From contig JANQFZ010000035.1 of the NCBI GenBank assembly GCA_028277605.1, positions 1-55,033 of the forward strand: DNA of 55,033 nucleotides. The letters run 5' to 3'. This DNA is from Vallitaleaceae bacterium (GTDB lineage: Bacteria; Bacillota; Clostridia; Lachnospirales; Vallitaleaceae). The position numbers were made by a program, and so were the translations under genes. Of this stretch, positions 1 to 8,906 are shown one piece after another. Position 1 is the first letter of the stretch. Each line of letters starts with the position of its first letter. Under the pieces are notes generated by a model that saw only the letters and a program-made list of their open reading frames with translations, was not told the DNA's origin and made no database searches.

Positions 1-99
1 CTCACGATGGACACCCTTGTCTTTGACTATGTGTTTCCCACTATCAAGGCACACTACGGTCTTGCACCGATTAGATTACGCCCATGCTGGGCAAACTAA
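1..99 (+). CDS. C-terminal end of an unidentified ORF (partial)
   Basis: The frame is open from the first base and stops with TAA at 97-99, giving 32 codons that end in ...RLRPCWAN. A hairpin with a T-rich tail follows 8 bases later, which fits the end of a real transcript. I do not recognise a domain. The short tail, rich in Arg, Pro and Trp, could instead be part of a non-coding repeat or mobile-element end that happens to be open. Its upstream part lies outside the window. Confidence 0.25.
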   Translation, partial: LTMDTLVFDYVFPTIKAHYGLAPIRLRPCWAN

Positions 100-106
100 T
101 AATAAA

Positions 107-135
107 AGCTGACATTTGTCAGCTCTTTACTTTTT
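107..135 (+). terminator. Rho-independent terminator
   Basis: AGCTGACA at 107-114 pairs with TGTCAGCT at 117-124, and a T-rich run follows to about 138. It would end whatever transcript enters from the left edge. On the other strand it lies 85 bases past the stop of the YerC-like gene, and the T-rich side does not suit that direction. Confidence 0.6.
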
Positions 136-222
136 ATTCTTATATCCCGAGATAATAATTAGAACAGATTTGCTCTAATTAATAGGTATATTTGAAACAT
201 TCCATTATTGGTTTAGTGTTAA

Positions 223-510
223 CTATTGATTGATTCTCTCAAAAACCATATCATATCCATCATTACCATAATTTAGAGATCGGTTCACTCTGCTAATTGT
301 AGCTGTAGAAGCTCCCGTCTTCTCAGCTATTTCTAAGTAAGTATTTTGATCTCTTAACATCTTTGCTACTTGAAGTCTTTGAGCAAGTGAGTGAATTTCA
401 TTAACCGTACATACATCTTCAAAAAAAGCGTAACATTCATTCATATCTTTCAAACTTAAAATTGCTTCAAATAATCTATCCACTTCTTTTGATTTAATAC
501 TCTTACTCAT
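223..510 (-). CDS. YerC/YecD family TrpR-like transcriptional regulator
   Basis: A 95-residue all-helical protein. The second half carries a helix-turn-helix, visible as IAEKTGASTATISRVNRSL at about residues 61-79, and the N-terminal half has the helical TrpR-like core (EVDRLFEAILSLKD). Length and layout fit the YerC/TrpR superfamily of Firmicutes, small DNA-binding regulators whose targets are mostly unknown. An AAAGGAG stands about 12 bases upstream of the ATG at 510. It is transcribed alone, away from the importer at 1125. No trp gene is nearby, so the name should not be read as tryptophan control. Confidence 0.85.
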   Translation of the reverse strand: MSKSIKSKEVDRLFEAILSLKDMNECYAFFEDVCTVNEIHSLAQRLQVAKMLRDQNTYLEIAEKTGASTATISRVNRSLNYGNDGYDMVFERINQ

Positions 511-1124
511 AGTCTGTTTTTTCTCCTTTTATCATTATAGTCATATTTTAACATGATAAATTCTCACAGTAAAGAGTCTTTTTCATCACTCTTATTCATA
601 TTCACGGAGTATATTTATTCATAAGGCTACAAATCATCCATTGCTCTATTGATTTTTTTAAAACTGTTATCATATCTAGGTCTAGATACTTAATTCACTT
701 GATTGCAAACCTAAACCATTGTACCATATGAAAACAGCTTTGTTAAGCTCTATCTTTTGATTTCCCCTTTTTTACATTTTACGAAAGATAGTCAAATTTT
801 AGCTCATATAGATTATCAGTCCAAATATTAAAATCTATAAGATTATATATTAAGTTGCTGAGCTAAAAATTTTATTCAATAGCATTAATGTAATAACGTA
901 TAAAAAAATAAGCTGACACTTTATGGATTACCATTTTAGTATTATAAAAGCTAGTTAAAAATTTAGTCCATTATATATGAGATTTTTATTATACAAAGAA
1001 GCATGATATCTTACACATCGCATATGTTTTATAGAGACTGATTGGTATCTTTTAAGTTTGAATGCTCACTGATACAACCTAACTGGAATAAAATAAGATA
1101 GTAAAGTGTAAGGAGGCTTGTTGA
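511..1124. other. Gene-free AT-rich stretch with a large inverted repeat
   Basis: About 600 bases between two divergently transcribed genes. I see no gene and no TPP-riboswitch core, although the importer downstream is of a type sometimes under TPP control. The one clear structure is an inverted repeat: the arm at 794-806, ending TTTTAGCTCA, faces TGAGCTAAAAATTT at 859-872, and a smaller pair (ATAGATT about 808, AATCTAT about 832) sits inside. The left arm also resembles a sequence at 19118-19139. Confidence 0.5.
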
Positions 1125-2114
1125 ATGAAAAAGTACATTAGCATTCTACTACTTATATCTTTAATCGCAAGTACAATACTCTCAGCATGTGGGAAAAAAA
1201 CTCAATTAACAAAAGTAAGGCTTAATGAGGTTGTTCATTCCATTTTTTATGCACCACAATATGCCGCAATAGAAAAAGGGTTTTTTGAGGAAGAAGGACT
1301 TGAAATAGAGTTAACCACTGGCTGGGGTGCAGATAAAAGTATGACTGCATTACTTTCAAATAATGCAGATATTGCTCTCATGGGACCTGAGGCATCTATT
1401 TACGTTTATAATGAAGGTAAAGAAGACCATGCCGTAAGCTTTGCTCAGCTCACTCAAAGAGCCGGCAATTTCTTATTAAGCAGAGAACCTAATGAAGCTT
1501 TCACTTGGGAAGATGTTAGAGGACAGACCATTATCGGAGGTAGACCTGGAGGTATGCCTGAAATGGTACTGGAATTTATATTAAAGCAAAATGGTATTAA
1601 GCCCTTCGAAGATGTTACTATAATTACCAATATTGACTTTACTGCAACTGCTGGCTCCTTTGCTGGTGGCACTGGGCAGTATACTGCCGAATTTGAACCC
1701 ACTGCATCTAAATTAGAAAATGAAGGTACAGGATATGTAGTAGCTTCCCTAGGTGTTGCAAGCGGAAAAGTTCCCTATACATCCTATATGGCTAAAAAAA
1801 GCTATATCAACAATCAATCAGAAATCATTCAAAAATTTACTAATGCAATTTACAAAGGTCAGCAATGGGTACATGAGCATACACCTGAGGAAATTGCTGA
1901 AGTCATTCATCCATTCTTTGAGGATACTGATCAAGCCTTATTAACTCAAATCATTGAGCGGTATAAAGAGCAAGATACATGGAAAACCGATCCCACCTTT
2001 CCTGAGCAAGGTTTGAATTTATTACAAAACATACTTGAATCCGCAGGTGAGCTTGAACAGCGTGTGGACTATGAAACTATTGTCAATAATAGCTTTGCAG
2101 AAAATGTTCAATAA
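1125..2114 (+). CDS. ABC transporter substrate-binding lipoprotein, NMT1/THI5-like (SsuA/ThiY type)
   Basis: This 329-residue protein captures the ligand for the importer encoded by the next two genes. The N-terminus is a lipoprotein signal: KK, a hydrophobic stretch, then a lipobox ending LSAC with Cys22. The mature part begins with the NMT1/THI5 pattern (VRLNEVVHSIFYAPQYAAIE, then GFFEEEGLEIEL), as in binding proteins for sulfonates, nitrate, riboflavin or thiamine precursors. AAGGAGG lies just upstream of the ATG. The ligand cannot be told: no TPP or S-box riboswitch is visible and no biosynthetic gene is adjacent. Thiamine-pyrimidine, sulfonate or another small ligand are all possible. 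Confidence 0.88.
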   Translation: MKKYISILLLISLIASTILSACGKKTQLTKVRLNEVVHSIFYAPQYAAIEKGFFEEEGLEIELTTGWGADKSMTALLSNNADIALMGPEASIYVYNEGKEDHAVSFAQLTQRAGNFLLSREPNEAFTWEDVRGQTIIGGRPGGMPEMVLEFILKQNGIKPFEDVTIITNIDFTATAGSFAGGTGQYTAEFEPTASKLENEGTGYVVASLGVASGKVPYTSYMAKKSYINNQSEIIQKFTNAIYKGQQWVHEHTPEEIAEVIHPFFEDTDQALLTQIIERYKEQDTWKTDPTFPEQGLNLLQNILESAGELEQRVDYETIVNNSFAENVQ

Positions 2115-2195
2115 ATAATTTGTCCTAAAAGTATTAACACATAGATCTCCCATTTAATATGATATACTATACATTTACGTTTAGGGGGAGGTTCT

Positions 2196-2966
2196 ATGTC
2201 TCCTTTATTAGATATAAAAGAGGTCTATTATTCTTATCATTCTCTTGAAGGAGAAACTGAAACATTAAAAAAGATTTCATTGTCCATTCATAAAGGTGAA
2301 TTCATTAGTATTGTTGGTCCAAGTGGATGTGGTAAAACAACCTTACTCTCTATAATTTCTGGTCTCCTAAAGCCTTCAAAGGGAGAGGTTGTTATTAATA
2401 AGTCTTTGATACATGACACAGCACATTGTGTTGGGTACATGCTTCAAAAAGATCACTTATTTGAATGGAGAAGTGTCTATTCTAACGTTTTATTAGGGTT
2501 AGAAGTCGCAAGGCAAAAGACAAGAGAAAATCTTGATTACATAGAAACATTACTTCATAATTATGGTCTTCAAGATTTTAAACATTTTAAGCCATCCCAA
2601 TTATCGGGTGGTATGCGTCAAAGAGCAGCATTGATAAGAACACTTGCACTAAAACCTGAAATACTGCTTCTAGATGAACCTTTTTCAGCACTAGATTATC
2701 AAACGCGCTTATCTACTGCTGATGATATAGGCAAAATATTAAAAAAAGAAGGAAAAACTGCTATTCTCGTTACACATGATATTCCAGAAGCAGTTAGTAT
2801 GGCAGATAGAGTGATTGTACTGGGGCAAAGACCTGCAGAAATAGTTAAGATCTTTACGATAGATCTAAGCCTAAGAAATCGTACACCTTTAGCTTCTAGA
2901 AGTGCACCTGAATTTGGGCAGTATTTTAATGCTATTTGGAAGGAGATGGCATCCTATGATCACTAA
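2196..2966 (+). CDS. ABC transporter ATP-binding protein (SsuB/TauB/ThiZ type)
   Basis: A 256-residue ATPase with every expected motif: Walker A GPSGCGKTT at about 42-50, Q-loop (MLQKD), signature LSGGMRQR, Walker B EILLLDEPFSALD and the switch His in VTHDIPEA. It powers the importer made with the lipoprotein upstream and the permease downstream. GGGGGAGG precedes the ATG. The 3' end overlaps the probable start of the permease by 11 bases, so the two are translationally coupled. Members of this subfamily serve nitrate, sulfonate, taurine and thiamine-precursor uptake; the sequence does not separate these. Confidence 0.9.
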   Translation: MSPLLDIKEVYYSYHSLEGETETLKKISLSIHKGEFISIVGPSGCGKTTLLSIISGLLKPSKGEVVINKSLIHDTAHCVGYMLQKDHLFEWRSVYSNVLLGLEVARQKTRENLDYIETLLHNYGLQDFKHFKPSQLSGGMRQRAALIRTLALKPEILLLDEPFSALDYQTRLSTADDIGKILKKEGKTAILVTHDIPEAVSMADRVIVLGQRPAEIVKIFTIDLSLRNRTPLASRSAPEFGQYFNAIWKEMASYDH

Positions 2967-3759
2967 GTCGTCAGAAAAACAAGCTGCTTTTATCAAAAAC
3001 CATAAAAAGCAGAGAATGATGATAACTTTATTGAGACTTCTAGTATTGATACTATTCATTGCTCTATGGGAGGGTGCCTCTAACTATCAACTCATTGATG
3101 CATTTATCTTCAGTTCTCCCTCTCGAATTTTGCAGACTTTATCAGAAATGGTTATTAATGGCTCGATCTTCTATCATACGGGTATTACTCTATTTGAAAT
3201 ACTTGTTAGCTTTAGTTTAGGTACCTTCCTAGGTGTATTGATAGCCATTCTTTTATGGTGGAATCATCAAGTATCTAAAATCCTAGAACCTTATCTTGTG
3301 GTTTTGAATAGTCTTCCAAAAACAGCACTTGCACCTATACTCATTGTATGGTTAGGGCATAACATAAAATCTATTATTATTATCGCTTTGACCGTGTCTA
3401 TTGTAGTTACTATTTTAAATACTCTAAATGGATTTCATAGTGTCGACAAGGACAAAATTAAACTCATCTATACTTTTGGTGGTTCAAAAATGGATGTATT
3501 AAGAAAGGTAGTTATTCCAGCCAATTATGCTAATATTATTAGTACTATGAAAGTTAATATTGGATTATCCTTAATTGGTGTTATTATCGGAGAATTATTA
3601 GCTGCTCGTGCTGGATTAGGCTATCTTATCATTTATGGAAGCCAAGTGTTTAAGATGGATTGGGTTATGATGAGCTTAATCCTGCTAGCACTCTTAGCGA
3701 CAGGACTCTATCAAGGCATTGTTTATTTAGAAAAGAAAGTCAGCAGATATAATATGTAG
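2956..3759 (+). CDS. ABC transporter permease (SsuC/ThiX type)
   Basis: An integral membrane protein of 267 residues with about six hydrophobic segments and the BPD_transp_1 EAA-loop region (TFGGSKMDVLRKVVIPANYA). I chose the ATG at 2956 (MITKSSEKQ): AGGAG stands 10 bases upstream, and the frame-open ATG at 2902 would put 18 odd residues before the first helix and lacks a ribosome site. It overlaps the ATPase gene by 11 bases. With the two genes before it, it forms a complete single-substrate importer. Confidence 0.88.
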   Translation: MITKSSEKQAAFIKNHKKQRMMITLLRLLVLILFIALWEGASNYQLIDAFIFSSPSRILQTLSEMVINGSIFYHTGITLFEILVSFSLGTFLGVLIAILLWWNHQVSKILEPYLVVLNSLPKTALAPILIVWLGHNIKSIIIIALTVSIVVTILNTLNGFHSVDKDKIKLIYTFGGSKMDVLRKVVIPANYANIISTMKVNIGLSLIGVIIGELLAARAGLGYLIIYGSQVFKMDWVMMSLILLALLATGLYQGIVYLEKKVSRYNM

Positions 3760-3861
3760 AGTTCCTAACTGCTGGCATGTCTTTTCATGTATAGAACATA
3801 ACATAACTTCATTTAGATCAATCAACTTATTAGGGACGAAAATTTTAGATACTTAGAATTA

Positions 3862-3904
3862 ACTTAAAAAAGGGTGAAAGTATTAGCTAATACGATTCAC
3901 CCTT
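3862..3904 (-). terminator. Terminator of the M18 aminopeptidase transcript
   Basis: AAGGGTGAA at 3870-3878 pairs with TTCACCCTT at 3896-3904, and the loop contains a second perfect palindrome, GTATTAGCTAATAC at 3880-3893. Read on the minus strand the stem is followed by a run of T (the A run at 3866-3871). It sits 90 bases beyond the aminopeptidase stop and may also stop the plus-strand importer. Confidence 0.7.
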
Positions 3905-3993
3905 GACTGTATAATGAGCTAAACTATCTATAAGTAATTAATTATTATAGATACTCCTTAATCACTATCTATGAGAATAAGGTAATATGCTAA

Positions 3994-5289
3994 TTAATTC
4001 TCACTGAAAAATTGCTTCATTAGTTTTAACATATCTTCAACATCCTTAGATCCAACCAGTTCTCTCGCTGAATGCATAGCAAGCATAGGAAGACCTATAT
4101 CGACTGCTTTTATTGGTAAATAAGCTGAGGCAATTGGCCCAAGTGTTTGACCCCCCCTTATATTTGAACGGTTAACAAATTTTTGGCAGGATATGTTTTG
4201 TTTACGACACAGCTCTTGTATAACAGCTGTAGTCTCGCAGTCAGTGACATAGCTTTGATTAGCACTTAATTTGATTAGTATACCTTCATTTAATAAAGGC
4301 TTGTTGGTTAAGTCGTTTTTCTCAGGAATATTAGGATGTAAAGCATGTCCAGCATCTGCTGACATCATAAAAGCATCTGATAAGGCTTTGTAATAGTTTG
4401 ATTTAGTTACACCCATTGTATCCGCCAGCCTATCTAGAAACATATTAAAAAGCATGGAATCTGCTCCTTGCTTGGTTCGGCTTCCTACCTCTTCATTATC
4501 GAATGCAACAACAATGTTAAGTCCGTATTCTTTCTGAGAATCAATCAATGCCTTAACACTTGAATAGACCATAAGTTTATTGTCTAGCCTTGACGCTGAT
4601 ACAAACTCATTATGTAAACCTACAAGCTGAGGTTTTTCAGCAAGATAAACAAACAGATCAAAATCTAATATATCTTCTTCTTTAACATTTAATTCTTGAG
4701 CTATTAGTGACATGAGCAGCCCATCTTTTTCTAAGCCATCTTTAATCTGAGTAATCAAAGGCAGCATATCCTTTTGAGGATTCAGCTCTACACCTTTATT
4801 AACTTCTCTATTCATATGAATAGCTAGATTAGGGATTGTCATCAAAGCCTTTTTAAAATCCACAAAGGCTACTTTTGGTTTAAAAGGATTATCCGATCTA
4901 AGTGCTACTTTACCCGCCATTGACAGGAGTCTATCCATCCAAGTATTTAGAATAGGTCCTCCATAGACTTCAACATTTAGCATGAGATAGTTTTCAGTCT
5001 GCATTTCTGGTTGGGGCTTCACTCTAAAACAAGGTGAATCCGTATGAGATGCAATAATTCTGATCCCCTCTTGCATAAAATTCTTTCCAACTGTAAATGC
5101 AATGATGGAAGACGCATAGGGTATCAGATAGTAGCTACCACCACTTTTAATCGACCATGGTTCATCCATAGCTAATAATTCAAATCCACGACTCACCAGC
5201 ATTTTTTCAGCTTCTAATACCGCATGAAAAGAAGATGTACTGTTTTCCATATATTCTAACACTTCATTCATTAAACTATTATTCATCAT
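3994..5289 (-). CDS. M18 family aminopeptidase
   Basis: A 431-residue cytosolic zinc aminopeptidase of family M18, which removes N-terminal residues, often acidic ones. Visible motifs are the first metal-ligand block ASHTDSPCFRVKP (His82), the Asp-containing block LDNKLMVYSSV, DNEEVGSRTKQGADS with the catalytic and metal-binding Glu pair, the SADAGHALHPN block and the C-terminal GGQTLGPIA and HSARELVGSKD. Length is typical. Two ATGs are adjacent: AGGAGG lies only 3 bases before the one at 5289 and 6 before the one at 5286, so initiation at 5286 is equally likely. It follows the DNA glycosylase gene by 52 bases in the same direction. Confidence 0.92.
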   Translation of the reverse strand: MMNNSLMNEVLEYMENSTSSFHAVLEAEKMLVSRGFELLAMDEPWSIKSGGSYYLIPYASSIIAFTVGKNFMQEGIRIIASHTDSPCFRVKPQPEMQTENYLMLNVEVYGGPILNTWMDRLLSMAGKVALRSDNPFKPKVAFVDFKKALMTIPNLAIHMNREVNKGVELNPQKDMLPLITQIKDGLEKDGLLMSLIAQELNVKEEDILDFDLFVYLAEKPQLVGLHNEFVSASRLDNKLMVYSSVKALIDSQKEYGLNIVVAFDNEEVGSRTKQGADSMLFNMFLDRLADTMGVTKSNYYKALSDAFMMSADAGHALHPNIPEKNDLTNKPLLNEGILIKLSANQSYVTDCETTAVIQELCRKQNISCQKFVNRSNIRGGQTLGPIASAYLPIKAVDIGLPMLAMHSARELVGSKDVEDMLKLMKQFFSEN

Positions 5290-5341
5290 AAACCTCCTAA
5301 TTTCAATAATGTATGATACATTGGCACGCTTTCTAAGCTAC

Positions 5342-5935
5342 CTATTTTTTCTCAATATAGAAACGCCATAGATAGTCAGCCGCTTCTTCAGCATAACCAA
5401 TATTAATTCTTTTTCCTTGATGTATCTTAAAATCTGTTATGTGGTCATCCAATATATATAATACATCACCCTCTAAATTAAGTCCATTATGGTTTTTATT
5501 AATCCCTAATGCTTGACATAGCTTACCTGGACCATTGGTGAAATTTTTAAGCTGATAGTTACTTAATGTGGATAATGATTGATTATATCGATTAAAAGCC
5601 ATCCTATCAATTGATTCTAAAGGCTCTAGACCTCTAATAAGTACTGCACAAGGCTGCCCCTGCTCTTGAGTTACGACATTAAGGCAATAATACATACCGT
5701 AGATTAAGTAGATATAAGCGTAACCAGCAGATCCCCACATGACTTCAGTGCGTTTTGTTCTGCGACCACCATAGGTATGACATGCTTTATCCGTTATGCC
5801 ACAGTAGGCTTCAACTTCTGTAATCCGACAGGTAAGTTTCTCTCCGTTCATGTTATGAACTAATTTTTTCCCAAGCAAATCTTTAGCTACCTCTAACGTA
5901 TCTCTATTATAAAAGTCACTTAACAGTTTATTCAT
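5342..5935 (-). CDS. DNA-3-methyladenine glycosylase (AAG/MPG type)
   Basis: A 197-residue base-excision repair enzyme that removes alkylated and deaminated purines. The family signatures are clear: TEVEAYCGITDKACHTYGGR with the active-site Glu, MWGSAGYAYIYLIYGMYYCL, then VLIRGLEPL and NGPGKLCQALGI. This is the AAG fold, not the helix-hairpin-helix AlkA fold. GAGG stands upstream of the ATG. It is probably the first gene of a two-gene transcript with the aminopeptidase; no functional link is apparent. Confidence 0.92.
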   Translation of the reverse strand: MNKLLSDFYNRDTLEVAKDLLGKKLVHNMNGEKLTCRITEVEAYCGITDKACHTYGGRRTKRTEVMWGSAGYAYIYLIYGMYYCLNVVTQEQGQPCAVLIRGLEPLESIDRMAFNRYNQSLSTLSNYQLKNFTNGPGKLCQALGINKNHNGLNLEGDVLYILDDHITDFKIHQGKRINIGYAEEAADYLWRFYIEKK

Positions 5936-6187
5936 GGTTTCATCCTCGCTTTACCTCAGTACCAAAGTTTTTCATGGACACTCTTTAGTCAATTCTATTG
6001 TTGATTCATATTATACTTCATTAATCTTACAATAAAACTGTTGAAAGTTCTATATCAATTTTGTATGATATATTTGTATGTTATATTAAGTAAAGCTATT
6101 AGCATCACAAATAATAATTTTGATTCTGCACTTAGAGCTTTACCCTATTAAACACTTCAATATTAGGATTAGAACTGGAGAATATAT

Positions 6188-6682
6188 ATGATTGCTTTAG
6201 AAATATCTGATATAAAAGGTTTTATGCAAAAACTATTGTTAGAACAGCTATTAGATGATTTTTTGGTTTCTCATGCAGAGGTTATAGCCAATACTAAATA
6301 TACTATCTCAGGCAGCTTAAACTCTGATTATTATAACTCAGATGAATTAGAAATTATAGGAGATCGTTCCTTAGTTTTATGGAAAGATATTAAACCTTTT
6401 ATCTACAGTATCATCAAAGGAAATAGAATTCCATCTTATTTTAAAATTATTTTTTCATTACCTCAACCAAAAGTTTCTGATTTTATTCATCAACATCAAC
6501 TACCTATTTCTATTGAACAAGTGAATGGTCTTTTTATGAATCTACTCTATGAAAACAAAATCTTAAAATGTACCACTGGGACTTCTTTATCGGTGTTTAC
6601 ATTAGATAAATCTTTAGAGCAATTATGGGATCATTCTGTTCAAGCCTATTTTAAAAAACATCATATTATGGTACACATATAA
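6188..6682 (+). CDS. DUF5721-like protein of unknown function
   Basis: A 164-residue soluble protein without signal peptide or membrane helix. The start (MIALEISDIKGFMQKLLL), the central DRSLVLWKDIKPFIYSIIKGN and the FKIIFSLP strand resemble the DUF5721 family found in Lachnospiraceae and relatives; I assign it from memory of that family, so it should be checked. GGAG lies upstream of the ATG. Its stop is 5 bases before the CIRCE palindrome of htpG, whose hairpin and following T-rich run could double as its terminator. Function is unknown. Confidence 0.6.
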   Translation: MIALEISDIKGFMQKLLLEQLLDDFLVSHAEVIANTKYTISGSLNSDYYNSDELEIIGDRSLVLWKDIKPFIYSIIKGNRIPSYFKIIFSLPQPKVSDFIHQHQLPISIEQVNGLFMNLLYENKILKCTTGTSLSVFTLDKSLEQLWDHSVQAYFKKHHIMVHI

Positions 6683-6687
6683 AGTTG

Positions 6688-6714
6688 TTAGCACTCATAT
6701 GCATTGAGTGCTAA
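6688..6714. promoter_or_regulatory. CIRCE element (HrcA operator) of htpG
   Basis: TTAGCACTC, nine bases, GAGTGCTAA: an exact match to the CIRCE consensus, the operator of the heat-shock repressor HrcA. It lies immediately upstream of a -35/-10 pair that drives htpG, so htpG here should be a class I heat-shock gene. The hairpin followed by TTTTCTCTT could also terminate the gene that ends at 6682. Confidence 0.95.
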
Positions 6715-6721
6715 TTTTCTC

Positions 6722-6750
6722 TTGACAATACCTCATCAAAGTAATAAGAT
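6722..6750 (+). promoter_or_regulatory. Sigma-A type promoter of htpG
   Basis: TTGACA at 6722-6727, 17 bases, then TAAGAT at 6745-6750. It starts 8 bases after the CIRCE element, so HrcA bound there would cover the -35 region. The leader to the ATG at 6891 is about 130 bases. Confidence 0.65.
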
Positions 6751-6890
6751 AACTATAGTGTAATAAAAAAACAACTACATATAAAACCATGAAATGATAA
6801 GTTGGACAAACTAATATTAAAAAGACTTAAGGCTAGTAGCCATTGGTTCAGCTTATTAATTATTATAAATATTTAAGGAGGCAATCAACC

Positions 6891-8807
6891 ATGGGTATGG
6901 AAAAAGGGAATTTATCAATTCATAGCGAAAATATTTTTCCAATTATAAAAAAATGGCTTTACTCGGATCATGATATTTTTATAAGAGAGCTTATTTCAAA
7001 TGCTTGTGATGCTATCACTAAATTGAAAAAGCTAAACAGTATGGGTGAAGTTGAGCTTGAAGAAGGTACCGACTATAGGGTAGATGTTATGGTTAATGAT
7101 AAAGAAAAAACCCTTAAGTTTATAGATAACGGTATAGGTATGACTGAGGATGAGATTAAGCAGTATATTAACCAAATTGCTTTTTCTGGAGCAGAAGATT
7201 TTCTTAATAAGTATAAGGATAAAACCAATGATGAACAGATTATTGGTCATTTTGGTTTAGGCTTCTACTCTGCTTTTATGGTTTCTGATAAGGTTGTTAT
7301 TGATACTTTATCCTATAACGAAGGCTCAGAGCCTGTCCACTGGGAATGTGAAGGTGGTACTGAATTTACTATGGATAAAGGTGACCGCTCAGAGCGTGGT
7401 ACGACCATAACACTCTATATCAGTGAAGACAGTAAAGATTTCCTTAATGAATGGACAGTAAGAAGCACTATTGAAAAGTACTGCTCATTTATGCCTGTCA
7501 ACATTTTCTTAACCAATGAAAATGAAGAAAAAGAAGAGGAAGTCAAAGATCAAAATGAGCAAGCAAAAACAGAAGATACAGAAACAGAAGTAGAAATCAA
7601 AGAACCTAAGCCACTTAACGAAACCTCTCCACTTTATCTTAAAAGCCCTAACCAATGCACCGATGAAGAGTACAAAGAATTCTATAGGAAAACCTTTATG
7701 GACTTCAAAGAACCTTTATTCTGGATACATCTAAATATGGATTATCCTTTTAACTTAAAAGGTATCTTATACTTCCCTAAACTCAATAATGAGTTTGAAA
7801 CAGCAGAAGGGCGTATTAAGCTCTATAATAATCAAGTCTATGTTGCGGATAATATTAAGGAAGTCATTCCTGAATTCTTATTACTATTAAAAGGCGTTAT
7901 AGACTGCCCAGATCTACCACTCAATGTATCAAGAAGCTTTTTACAAAATGATGGATTTGTTAAAAAGATTTCAGGCTATATTACTAAAAAGGTTGCAGAT
8001 AAACTGAAATCACTTCACAATAAAGAAAAAGAAAGCTATGAGAAATTCTGGGATGACATTAATCCTTTTATTAAGTACGGCTGCTTAAAAGAAGATAAAT
8101 TCTATGATAAAGTCAAAGATATTATATTATATAAAACAATTAATGGCGGCTATACAACTATTAATGAGTACTTAGAACGTAATAAAGATAAGCATGAAAA
8201 TAAGGTTTATTATGTAACAGATGAAACACAGCAAGCGCAATATATTAAGTTATTTAAAGATCATGATATGGAAGCCGTTATACTGAAATCCAGCATTGAT
8301 CAGCCTTTTATCTCACATATAGAAATGAAAAATACAGAAACAAAATTTGCTAGAATAGATGCCGACTTAACTGACACACTCAAGGATCAAGATGATGCTA
8401 GTGAAGAAGATAATAAACAGATGCTAGAATCCTTGGAAAAATCTTTCAAAGCTGCTCTTAATAATGACAATTTAAAAGTGCAGGTAGAAAATCTTAAATC
8501 CAAAGAAGTAGCAGGCATGATCCTCTTATCTGAGCAGTCAAGAAGAATGCAGGAAATGAGTAAAATGTATGGTATGATGGGTATGGCACCTAATATGGGT
8601 AATGATGAAACCTTAGTACTTAATAAAAGTAATAAGCTGGTTCAATATATTTTAGATAATCAAGAATCAGAGGATAAAAAAGAAGATATCCAGTTATTCT
8701 GCGAACAGATTTATGACCTTGCCTTACTAAGTCACAAACCTTTGCAACCAGAAGCAATGACCAAATTTATTCAGAGAAACAACGAAATATTAGCAAGACT
8801 CATTTAG
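6891..8807 (+). CDS. htpG: Molecular chaperone HtpG (Hsp90)
   Basis: A 638-residue ATP-dependent chaperone. The Bergerat ATP site is intact: ELISNACDA at 33-41, DNGIGMT at 79-85 and GHFGLGFYS at 119-127. A very acidic, low-complexity linker lies at about 209-240 between the N-terminal and middle domains. The catalytic Arg of the middle domain is in NVSRSFLQND. I set the start at 6891 because AAGGAGG lies 9 bases upstream and MGMEKGNLSIHSENIF matches the family N-terminus; an in-frame ATG at 6843 would add 16 unrelated residues. Control by HrcA is expected from the CIRCE element at 6688. Confidence 0.96.
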   Translation: MGMEKGNLSIHSENIFPIIKKWLYSDHDIFIRELISNACDAITKLKKLNSMGEVELEEGTDYRVDVMVNDKEKTLKFIDNGIGMTEDEIKQYINQIAFSGAEDFLNKYKDKTNDEQIIGHFGLGFYSAFMVSDKVVIDTLSYNEGSEPVHWECEGGTEFTMDKGDRSERGTTITLYISEDSKDFLNEWTVRSTIEKYCSFMPVNIFLTNENEEKEEEVKDQNEQAKTEDTETEVEIKEPKPLNETSPLYLKSPNQCTDEEYKEFYRKTFMDFKEPLFWIHLNMDYPFNLKGILYFPKLNNEFETAEGRIKLYNNQVYVADNIKEVIPEFLLLLKGVIDCPDLPLNVSRSFLQNDGFVKKISGYITKKVADKLKSLHNKEKESYEKFWDDINPFIKYGCLKEDKFYDKVKDIILYKTINGGYTTINEYLERNKDKHENKVYYVTDETQQAQYIKLFKDHDMEAVILKSSIDQPFISHIEMKNTETKFARIDADLTDTLKDQDDASEEDNKQMLESLEKSFKAALNNDNLKVQVENLKSKEVAGMILLSEQSRRMQEMSKMYGMMGMAPNMGNDETLVLNKSNKLVQYILDNQESEDKKEDIQLFCEQIYDLALLSHKPLQPEAMTKFIQRNNEILARLI

Positions 8808-8814
8808 CTAATTG

Positions 8815-8845
8815 AAAGGGGCTGTCATAGACAGTCCCTTATTAA
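8815..8845 (+). terminator. Terminator of htpG
   Basis: AAGGGGCTGTC at 8816-8826 pairs with GACAGTCCCTT ending at 8840 around a short loop, followed by TATTAATT. It begins 8 bases after the htpG stop. The T tract is interrupted, so efficiency is uncertain. Confidence 0.55.
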
Positions 8846-8906
8846 TTAAAATGAATAGTATTGAGTTCAAGTAAGTACCTTGGGTTAATTAATTAGAGTT
8901 CGTTAA

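Noticed and set aside
511..1124. TPP riboswitch before the NMT1/THI5-type importer
   Set aside because: None of the conserved THI-box blocks is visible.
2902..2955. Longer start of the ABC permease
   Set aside because: The extra 18 residues lie inside the ATPase gene, lack a ribosome site and do not resemble the permease N-terminus.
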